This document shows, one piece after another, positions 5,507 to 10,811 of a stretch of DNA of 10,811 nucleotides. A model generated the notes under the pieces. It saw only the letters and a program-made list of their open reading frames with translations, had not been told where the DNA came from and made no database searches. The number at the start of each line of letters is the position of its first letter. Position 1 is the first letter of the stretch. The stretch spans positions 1 through 10,811 of the forward strand of contig CAAGIZ010000158.1 of the NCBI GenBank assembly GCA_900770075.1. Reading direction: 5' to 3'. Source of the DNA: Spirochaetia bacterium. Its GTDB lineage: Bacteria; Spirochaetota; Spirochaetia; Treponematales; Treponemataceae. Position numbers and translations under genes: made by a program.

Positions 5507-6590
5507 AAATAAAAAAATGAAAAACGAATTGAAGTATGAATGCTCTGAAATGAAAAATCCGCGGTCTGGTATGGAGGCGAAGTCCAAAAGACCGGGAAGT
5601 GCTGCTTTTTTTTGCACTTTCGGAAGAAAATTTCTGAATATGAAGGGGCTTGCCTGTCTTTCGGTTGCAATGGCTTCTTTTTGCGTTGTCTTTGCTGCAG
5701 GGCTTTTTCTGCAGGCTGAACCAGAGGAGGAAAACGGTCAGGGTGGTTTTGAAACGCCGGGGCTTCCTGCCGTTACGGAAAGCGATGTTGCTGCCGGAGG
5801 TTTTGCCGGGGACGGGGATGTTTCTTTGGCTGGGGATGAAACCCTGAATTTGAGCGAAATCTGCTACAGTTCCTACAGGGTTCGTTCCGGGGACATGATA
5901 AGCGTGATTGCTTCTAATTTTGGTATTACCGAAGATACCATTATTTCCGTGAACAACATCCGTTCGTCCAGGCTTTTGCAGATTGGTACCTATTTGAAAA
6001 TTCCTTCTATTCCGGGGATTCTCTACACTGTGCGGTCGGACGGCGAAACTTCCGCTTCTATTGCCGAAAAATATAAGATTGACGGTGCAAAACTTTGTGC
6101 CGTGAATAATATTTCCGGGGAAAGCGGGCTTTCTGCCGGAACCATGCTTTTTTTGCCGGACGCTCATCTGGACTGGGTTACCAGACAGGAAATTAACGGG
6201 GATTTGTTTAAAAAACCAATCCGCGCAAGGTGGTATCTGTCTTCTGCCTTCGGGTGGCGTAAGTCGCCTTTTACCGGGGCGCGCTCCTACCACAGCGGTG
6301 TGGATATGGCCTGCCCTCAGGGTACAAAAATTTATGCTGCCATGGACGGTAAGGTTACGGCTACCGGCTTTAACAACGTCTATGGAAATTATGTAATCAT
6401 AACCCATCACTCCGGGTATAAGACTCTTTACGGGCACATGAGCGCCATTGCTGCCGTAAAGGGGCAGTATGTAACCCAGAACTCTGTCATCGGCTATGTG
6501 GGAAGCACCGGTTTGAGTACGGGCTCTCACCTGCATTTTACGGTATTTAAGAACGGAAAGCAGATAAATCCTCAGAACCTGTGGAATTAG
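5496..6590 (+). CDS. LysM-domain M23 peptidoglycan endopeptidase, membrane-anchored
   Basis: Envelope protein predicted to bind peptidoglycan through LysM modules and cut its peptide cross-links with a zinc-dependent M23 (LytM-type) domain. Counting from the ATG at 5496 (364 residues): a basic N-terminal tail, a hydrophobic segment at about 50-72 (membrane anchor or signal peptide), LysM 1 at about 126-171, LysM 2 at about 175-223, and the M23 domain from about 245 to the end. Zinc and catalytic residues are intact: H266 and D270 (HSGVD, HxxxD motif), H314 (YGHMS), and H345/H347 (SHLHF). The start is uncertain: ATGs at 5496 (overlapping rlmE by 11 bp), 5517 and 5640 are possible, none with a strong Shine-Dalgarno. 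The one at 5640 would put the hydrophobic segment at the extreme N-terminus like a classical signal peptide. A TTG at 5478 is less likely. Confidence 0.92.
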   Translation: MIFKNKKMKNELKYECSEMKNPRSGMEAKSKRPGSAAFFCTFGRKFLNMKGLACLSVAMASFCVVFAAGLFLQAEPEEENGQGGFETPGLPAVTESDVAAGGFAGDGDVSLAGDETLNLSEICYSSYRVRSGDMISVIASNFGITEDTIISVNNIRSSRLLQIGTYLKIPSIPGILYTVRSDGETSASIAEKYKIDGAKLCAVNNISGESGLSAGTMLFLPDAHLDWVTRQEINGDLFKKPIRARWYLSSAFGWRKSPFTGARSYHSGVDMACPQGTKIYAAMDGKVTATGFNNVYGNYVIITHHSGYKTLYGHMSAIAAVKGQYVTQNSVIGYVGSTGLSTGSHLHFTVFKNGKQINPQNLWN

Positions 6591-6621
6591 GTCTGCAAAC
6601 TGCACGGCTGAGGGGCTTTGG

Positions 6622-6676
6622 GGAAAATGCGGGGGCTGCGTGGTTGTGGGAAAATGCGCCGTTGTGCGTGGTTGTG
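6622..6676 (+). repeat. Imperfect 27/28-bp tandem duplication
   Basis: Two adjacent copies (6622-6648 and 6649-6676) share GGAAAATGCG at the start and TGCGTGGTTGTG at the end. They lie between the convergent M23 peptidase and FliL-like genes. The stretch is rich in G runs on the + strand. No gene and no convincing terminator was found in this 98-bp spacer. Confidence 0.65.
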
Positions 6677-6687
6677 GGGGGCTGTCT

Positions 6688-6712
6688 TTTACAGGATTAT
6701 GTAATCTGTAAA
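6688..6712. repeat. Inverted repeat at the end of the FliL-like gene
   Basis: TTTACA-G-GATTA (6688-6699) pairs with TAATC-TGTAAA (6702-6712), giving an 11-bp stem with a single bulged base and a two-base centre. It covers the last codons and stop of the minus-strand gene. No T-run follows in either direction, so its function as a terminator is doubtful. Confidence 0.5.
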
Positions 6713-7186
6713 GTAGAGCCTTTGGATTTTTTGCAGGACTAAAATTGAATTGAGTTTTTCAAGCAGTTCTGAATTGATTTGTACTTCGCCCTTTTTTGCC
6801 AGGTCTTCCGAGCTGTGGGCGGAAAAATATTCTATGGTAAGATCCTGCATTTTTTTTAGGTTGCGATCCAGTTCTTCGTAGAAGGACTGGTCGTCGTCGT
6901 ATTCTATGTAGGGCGTGACTATGACCACTCTGGTCTTGCCGTTTTTGTCCGGCTTTGTGGCTGCCCGCAGCTGTCCGATTTTTGTGAAGGCTTTTGTTCC
7001 GGCCGGCGTCTGGCGGGGAATGAACTGGCTCTGGTTTGAAAGGAAGGTGCCGGCATTTTGAGGACTGTCTTTTTGTTTTGTGCGGTTAAAAAGTGAATGT
7101 ATCCCCCCTGTAAGAAGGATTCCTGCCGTGAGAATTATTAAAATTGCTGTCAGAATAAAGTTCAGTTTTTTTGTGTTTCCGTTCAT
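6689..7186 (-). CDS. FliL-family flagellar basal-body-associated protein
   Basis: Protein of 165 residues with one N-terminal membrane segment (about 9-28), a flexible linker (about 30-65), and a C-terminal periplasmic domain (about 67-165). The end of that domain reads ELLEKLNSILVLQKIQRLYF followed by TDYII, matching the characteristic FliL C-terminus (helix, then a vYFTdFvi-type strand). The segment LDRNLKKMQDLTIEYF also fits. FliL surrounds the stator at the flagellar motor and modulates torque or stator stability; in spirochetes the motor is periplasmic. The gene is not in a flagellar operon here: its ATG overlaps the hflX stop by four bases (ATGA), so translation is probably coupled to hflX. 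Treponemes also carry a fliL in the main flagellar operon, so this may be a paralogue (inference). Confidence 0.75.
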   Translation of the reverse strand: MNGNTKKLNFILTAILIILTAGILLTGGIHSLFNRTKQKDSPQNAGTFLSNQSQFIPRQTPAGTKAFTKIGQLRAATKPDKNGKTRVVIVTPYIEYDDDQSFYEELDRNLKKMQDLTIEYFSAHSSEDLAKKGEVQINSELLEKLNSILVLQKIQRLYFTDYIIL

Positions 7187-8619
7187 TTTTGTTCTGCATC
7201 CTGTCGGGGGTAAGGGGATTCGGAGTTTTCCGGGGAATTGTTAAAATACGGCTCTAACAGAGCATAGAGGCGGTTTTCTGTTTTTTGTTCTACGGCAGTT
7301 GTGCCGGCAGCGTTTATTTCCATGGCATTTATTTCCCTGTCGTTTTGCCCCAGACCTGAAAAAATTGATTTTTCTGAAAGCGTTTTTTGCTGTGTTGATG
7401 ATGAATATTTTTGTCCGATTCTTGCCCTGACGTGTATGCCGTCGGAAAGCCACTCTTCTGAAATGAGTATGCCGTTTTTGCGGATGTCGTTTAGGAGGGC
7501 GTGTTTTTCTGTGGGAATTACGAGGCTTTGGACTTTTCCGAGAAGGCTGTCGCAGATTTTTTTTGTGAGGAGGTCAAAGCCCTGTTTTTTCAGGGCGCTT
7601 ATCTTTACTCCTTCGGGGAACTGGCTGTAAAGGTTAAGGGCGTGTGGACTTCCTGCCTGTAAGGTTTCGGTTTTGTTGAGCACGATTATGCGCTTTATGC
7701 CGTCCGCCTTTATTTCTTCTAAAACTGAAATTACCGTCTTGTACTGTTCAAAAACTTCGGGATCGGAGGCGTCCAGTACAATCAGCTGTAAATCGGCATT
7801 TTTTGCTTCTTCCAGGGTGGATTTGAAGGCGTTTACCAGTGAATGGGGCAGGTTTGAAATAAAGCCTACTGTGTCTGTTAAGAGCACTGAGCCGCCTTCC
7901 TTCAGGTTCAGTTTTCTGGTTGTGGGATCCAGGGTGGCAAAAAGCTTGTCTTCCACAAAAACTTCCGAGCCGGTAAGGGCGTTGAGCAGGGTGGATTTTC
8001 CGGCATTTGTGTAGCCGACGATTGCGCAGGAGGGGCAGGGGGTTCTGCTGCGTTTTTTGCGCTGGGTCTGGCGTTCCCGGACGATTTGGGAAAGTTCTTT
8101 TTTTAACTGGAGGATTCTTTCTCGTACCTGTCTTTGGTCAAGTTCCAGTTTTGTTTCTCCGCTGCCTTTGGAGCCGTAGCTTCCGCCCCTCTGCCGGGCA
8201 AGGTTTGTGTACTGGTGGGCCAGCCGGGGCAGGGAGTATTCCAGCCGGGCCAGCTGAACCTGAAGGACTGCCTCTTTTGTTTGGGCACGATGGGAAAAAA
8301 TCCGGAGAATTACTTCCTGACGGTCGAAGACTGAAAGCCCGGAAAGTTTTTCCCAGTTGCGCTGTTTGCGGGGCTCCAGAATATAGTCGAAAATTATGGA
8401 ATCTGCTTCCAGTTCTTTTGCAAGGGCGGAAAGTTCCTGTGCTTTTCCTGAGCCTATGCCGTAGGCCGGGGAAGGTTCACAGCGGGTTAAGTTTACGCTG
8501 CGTACAACTTCCAGACCCAGGGTGCTGCAAAGGCCTTCCAGTTCCGTAAGGGGGATGCCGGGTTTTCCGATGAGAAGGGCTTTTTCTTTTGTGTTCTGTT
8601 CTTCCTGTACTTCTATCAT
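7183..8619 (-). CDS. hflX: HflX, ribosome-associated GTPase
   Basis: GTPase that binds the 50S subunit and, in studied bacteria, splits stalled 70S ribosomes during stress. It has 478 residues, longer than the roughly 426 of E. coli HflX. The N-terminal HflX domain spans about 13-115 (IGSGKAQEL at 55-63), then the family signature GSGETKLELDQR (152-163) and a basic helical linker. In the G domain, G1 is GYTNAGKS (202-209), switch I is FATLDPTTR (227-235), G3 is DTVG (249-252), G4 is NKTE (315-318) and G5 is SAL (341-343). The usual G4 is NKxD, so Asp to Glu at the guanine-specificity residue is unusual. Residues beyond about 405 form a poorly conserved tail. No good Shine-Dalgarno precedes the ATG at 8619, but the conserved domain begins shortly after it and no upstream start fits. 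The FliL-like gene is coupled downstream. Confidence 0.95.
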   Translation of the reverse strand: MIEVQEEQNTKEKALLIGKPGIPLTELEGLCSTLGLEVVRSVNLTRCEPSPAYGIGSGKAQELSALAKELEADSIIFDYILEPRKQRNWEKLSGLSVFDRQEVILRIFSHRAQTKEAVLQVQLARLEYSLPRLAHQYTNLARQRGGSYGSKGSGETKLELDQRQVRERILQLKKELSQIVRERQTQRKKRSRTPCPSCAIVGYTNAGKSTLLNALTGSEVFVEDKLFATLDPTTRKLNLKEGGSVLLTDTVGFISNLPHSLVNAFKSTLEEAKNADLQLIVLDASDPEVFEQYKTVISVLEEIKADGIKRIIVLNKTETLQAGSPHALNLYSQFPEGVKISALKKQGFDLLTKKICDSLLGKVQSLVIPTEKHALLNDIRKNGILISEEWLSDGIHVRARIGQKYSSSTQQKTLSEKSIFSGLGQNDREINAMEINAAGTTAVEQKTENRLYALLEPYFNNSPENSESPYPRQDAEQK

Positions 8620-8785
8620 TGCTGGCGGTGCGCGAGAAAAAAATGCGGCTTTTGCGGTGGACTTAGCCCGGATTGCAGCAGCGCGGAGCGTCCGCCGTAT
8701 GGCGGATGAAACTGCGGAAAGCCGGTCGCGGGCGGTGGATGTGCTCCAAATCCCTGAAAAGTCTTGTTTTCTGTCGCTTTTTTAG

Positions 8786-8814
8786 ATAATAATTTATTTT
8801 TTTAAAATAGTGAA
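8786..8814 (-). promoter_or_regulatory. Candidate promoter of the hflX operon
   Basis: On the minus strand, TTCACT (8814-8809; 4 of 6) is 17 bp from TATTAT (8791-8786; 5 of 6). A transcript from about 8779 would carry a leader of about 160 bases, including the GC-rich hairpin at 8691-8706, before the hflX ATG. No better candidate was found closer to the gene. Confidence 0.4.
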
Positions 8815-8900
8815 TTCCGCATTGCTTTTTGCCGATTATTTGTAGAGAGCCTTTAAAATGAAGTTTTTTTTGGTTTTCAAAACGAAATTTTTTAATTTGC

Positions 8901-8906
8901 AGGTGA
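8901..8906 (+). promoter_or_regulatory. Ribosome-binding site deciding a TTG start
   Basis: AGGTGA matches the 3' part of the full anti-Shine-Dalgarno complement (AAGGAGGTGA) and ends four bases before the TTG at 8911. The reading frame is closed by a TAA at 8893-8895, and no ATG or GTG occurs in frame before the first membrane segment. TTG is therefore the most likely start. Confidence 0.65.
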
Positions 8907-8910
8907 AATT

Positions 8911-10811
8911 TTGACTTCGGGTCAGAAATTTTCTGTAAGTTTGCTGATTTCTGTCGTAATTTTTGCTTTTTTTTCGGTTTTTGCCCTTTCCGGGCGGTTT
9001 GACTTTCTTGAAGCAAAATTTTACCAGCCGGCGGTAAGGCAGCCTGTTGAGCAGAAAGTCAGGGAACTGGCAGAGTTTGAAAAACAGTATAATCAGATTC
9101 TCTTTGAGCGTTTTGCCTCTTTTGCTTCGGACGAGGCTGTACTTTCGTTTACCAAGTCTGTTTCTTCGGACGAGGAAGTGAAGGCCCGGTCTATGGTCTG
9201 TGCAAGAATTTTTTCGTCTTCTCCTTATCTTTCGGGCATCCGCATTGTGGATTCCAACGGGAAAAAAATTCACTACAGCAGTTTTGACGGGGACGTTAAA
9301 AAGCAGGATGGGCGTTCGACGGTTTATGAGGATTATTCGGTTCTGGCAAAAAACGGGCGGGAGCCGGGGTTTGAGCTTTTGCACTGTCCTGACGGCTTGA
9401 AAATCAAGGTTTTTAACGATTTTGAAAACCGGCGGCTGGTTTATTCCCTGCCTTTTACGGGCAAAGACAACGACGGCAGCGTTTCTAAAAAGGCTGACCT
9501 TCTTTTTTACTGCGGAACGGATGACTTTCTGCGGTTTGTTCATTCAAAAAACAAAATAAGCCTTTCGGAAAAAGACGGGGCTGAGTACGTTTTTACGGAT
9601 AATTCCAGTTGCGGCGGCTATGTTTTTGGCCTGCCTCTTTCTAATCCTGAGCTTTTGGGGCAGGGGATTGAAGTTTTGCGGGAAAATATCCGGCAGAAAG
9701 TTCTTGGGGCGGTGGATTCCGGGCGTTTTGAACTTTTTGAGCAGTCGGTGGGGCTGACGGGAACTTATGTTCTTGTGGACAAGTCCGGCGGTTTGTCCGA
9801 AAACATCGTTTCGGAAAGGGATGTCTTTTCGACGGAGGACGGGGCGGCTTCTTCGGAAAAAGTTCTTTCTGCGGACTACGATTTTGTGGTTTTTTCGAAG
9901 GTTGTGGAACTGGGCGAAGGGAATTTCAGTTTTGTAAGTTTTGTCCTTGACGCCGGTGTGTTTAAGGTTTCTGAATCCCTGAAAATTCTCCTTTTGAGTC
10001 TTGTTTTTTTGACCCTGTTTTTGTCTGTTTTTCTGCTCTTTAGCCTGAAGCGGGACAGTCTGACCGTTATTGAGGCGAGAATCCGGCATTTTGAGAAGAC
10101 CTTTGTGTCTGCCTGCAAAAAGTCTCCTGAAAAAATTCTTCCGGAAGTTCTGAAAAGCCGGAAAATTGAACTGAAAGCGGAAATTCAAAAAAGCCTTGGC
10201 CGCCGCGGGAAGAAACACTCTGCTGTGCTGGATGCCCTTTTTGAAAAATCCTGGACGAAAATTCTGAAAGTTCTGGAACTTGAATCTGAAGTTTCTCTCA
10301 GAACGCCTGTTGCCGGTGAAACCGTAAAAATCGACAGCACTGAACTGAAGTCTGCCCTTGAAGAGATTTTGGGCAGCGGAAAACTTAACATACAGTTGAA
10401 TTCTGCGGAAAGCGTAAATGCAGCGAAAACTTCGCGGAAGCCGGTGGAAGTTGAGCCGGTTGATGAGGTTGAAACCGTGGACGAGATTGAGCCGGTGGAT
10501 GAAGTCGAAGCGGAGCCGGCGGATGAAGTTGAGACCGTGGACGAGATTGAGCCAGTGGATGAGCTTGAGACCGTGGACGACGCTGAGCCAGCGGGTGAAC
10601 TTGAGACCGTGGAGGACGCTGAGCCGGTTGATGAGCTTGAAACTGTGGACGAGGCTGAGCCGGTGGATGAACTGGAAGCGGAGCCGGTTGATGAAGTTGA
10701 GACCGTGGACGAGGTTGAGCCAGCGGGTGAACTTGAGACCGTGGACGAGGCTGAGTCGGTTGATGAGCTTGAAGCTGAGCCGGCGGGTGAGCTTGAGACC
10801 GTGGAGGACGC
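8911..10811 (+). CDS. Two-TM, Cache-like membrane protein with acidic repeat tail (partial)
   Basis: The frame is open from the TTG at 8911 to the right edge: 633 residues, C-terminus missing. Order: short cytoplasmic start; membrane segment 1 at about 8-27; an extracytoplasmic region at about 28-356; membrane segment 2 at about 357-379; a basic cytoplasmic region at about 380-470 rich in Lys and Arg; a linker; then from about 511 an acidic repeat tail without any Lys or Arg. The extracytoplasmic part contains YLSGIRIVDSNGKKIHYSS, which resembles the strand pattern of Cache ligand-binding sensor domains, but this is a weak, eye-level match. No kinase, methyl-accepting, GGDEF or HD motif is seen in the part present; an output domain may follow beyond the edge. 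It is divergent from hflX. The protein is not recognised as a named family. A sensor, or a surface/periplasmic-to-cytoplasm scaffold, is a reasonable guess only. Confidence 0.85.
   Translation, partial: MTSGQKFSVSLLISVVIFAFFSVFALSGRFDFLEAKFYQPAVRQPVEQKVRELAEFEKQYNQILFERFASFASDEAVLSFTKSVSSDEEVKARSMVCARIFSSSPYLSGIRIVDSNGKKIHYSSFDGDVKKQDGRSTVYEDYSVLAKNGREPGFELLHCPDGLKIKVFNDFENRRLVYSLPFTGKDNDGSVSKKADLLFYCGTDDFLRFVHSKNKISLSEKDGAEYVFTDNSSCGGYVFGLPLSNPELLGQGIEVLRENIRQKVLGAVDSGRFELFEQSVGLTGTYVLVDKSGGLSENIVSERDVFSTEDGAASSEKVLSADYDFVVFSKVVELGEGNFSFVSFVLDAGVFKVSESLKILLLSLVFLTLFLSVFLLFSLKRDSLTVIEARIRHFEKTFVSACKKSPEKILPEVLKSRKIELKAEIQKSLGRRGKKHSAVLDALFEKSWTKILKVLELESEVSLRTPVAGETVKIDSTELKSALEEILGSGKLNIQLNSAESVNAAKTSRKPVEVEPVDEVETVDEIEPVDEVEAEPADEVETVDEIEPVDELETVDDAEPAGELETVEDAEPVDELETVDEAEPVDELEAEPVDEVETVDEVEPAGELETVDEAESVDELEAEPAGELETVED
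10471..10811 (+). repeat. Composite in-frame acidic repeat array (36-bp and 60-bp units)
   Basis: Units are anchored on GA(A/G)AC(C/T)GTGGA at 10471, 10531, 10567, 10603, 10639, 10699, 10735 and 10795, giving lengths of 60, 36, 36, 36, 60, 36 and 60 bp, with the last cut by the edge. The 36-bp unit encodes ETVDEIEPVDEL-type 12-mers, themselves two related hexads. The 60-bp unit adds eight residues of the EAEPxDEV/L type. A partial unit precedes the array (about 10447-10470). All lengths are multiples of three, so unit gain or loss would keep the frame. Confidence 0.93.

Larger units (their letters stand above)
8620..8910. other. Divergent spacer: structured hflX leader and AT-rich promoter region
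   Basis: There is no gene in these 291 bases. Positions 8640-8760 are GC-rich and contain a hairpin TCCGCC-GTAT-GGCGGA (8691-8706). Positions 8780-8900 are AT-rich. On the + strand several -10-like TAAAAT boxes occur (8803-8808 and 8854-8859), with weak -35 partners such as TTTAGA (8781-8786), any of which could serve the gene starting at 8911. Confidence 0.55.

Noticed and set aside
5433..6605. 390-residue minus-strand open frame opposite the LysM/M23 gene
   Set aside because: It is antisense to a gene with intact LysM and M23 catalytic motifs, and its translation shows no domain pattern.
6688..6712. Intrinsic terminator of the FliL-like gene
   Set aside because: The stem is AT-rich and no T-run follows it on the minus strand, so it was listed only as an inverted repeat.
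8836..10391. Long minus-strand open frames opposite the last gene
   Set aside because: They are Lys/Arg/Phe-rich antisense images of a gene rich in TTT, GAA and CTT codons. The + frame has membrane segments, a ribosome-binding site and ordered repeats.

Overview
The window looks like chromosomal DNA of a spirochete, most probably a Treponema. This is an inference from gene content: cheR-cheB, a FliL-family gene coupled to hflX, a LysM/M23 peptidase directly behind rlmE, and a Rnf-associated RseC-type protein. The + strand is also T- and G-rich even across several minus-strand genes. No rRNA, tRNA, CRISPR array, transposase or phage gene was seen. Most genes are intact and ordinary; the unusual features lie in the start regions, the intergenic repeats and the last, truncated gene.

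Layout. (1) 1-2472: a GC-rich edge with a G9 run, then a near-consensus promoter only a few bases from the cheR start codon, cheR, a hairpin-rich spacer, and cheB. The 3' tip of cheB is the first copy of a 38-bp hairpin-forming tandem repeat. (2) 2508-4550, minus strand: an operon read as polyprenyl synthase, then a TPR protein, then an RseC/MucC-family membrane protein, with spacings of 14 bp and then an 8-bp overlap. The synthase probably starts at the internal ATG at 4550, because a TATAAT box lies six bases upstream of it. (3) 4551-4900: a divergent spacer with a GC-rich, hairpin-dense block and a promoter for rlmE. (4) 4901-6590: rlmE (23S rRNA 2'-O-methyltransferase) and a membrane-anchored LysM/M23 peptidoglycan hydrolase, overlapping or nearly so. 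(5) 6689-8619, minus strand: hflX followed by a FliL-family gene with a 4-bp ATGA overlap. (6) 8620-8910: a divergent spacer that would form a roughly 160-nt structured leader for hflX. (7) 8911 to the right edge: a gene with a TTG start, running off the window. Its product has two membrane segments around a Cache-like extracytoplasmic region and a lysine/arginine-free acidic tail built from 36-bp and 60-bp in-frame repeat units.

How the genes fit together. cheR and cheB set receptor methylation for chemotaxis, and the FliL-like protein suggests a second link to the flagellar motor. HflX and RlmE both act on the large ribosomal subunit. The polyprenyl synthase (lipid carriers) and the M23 hydrolase both bear on the cell envelope. 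The last protein looks like an envelope sensor or scaffold of unknown function. No single new system can be demonstrated from the sequence. The strongest leads are the composite acidic repeat array, the nearly leaderless promoters, and the repeat that caps cheB.
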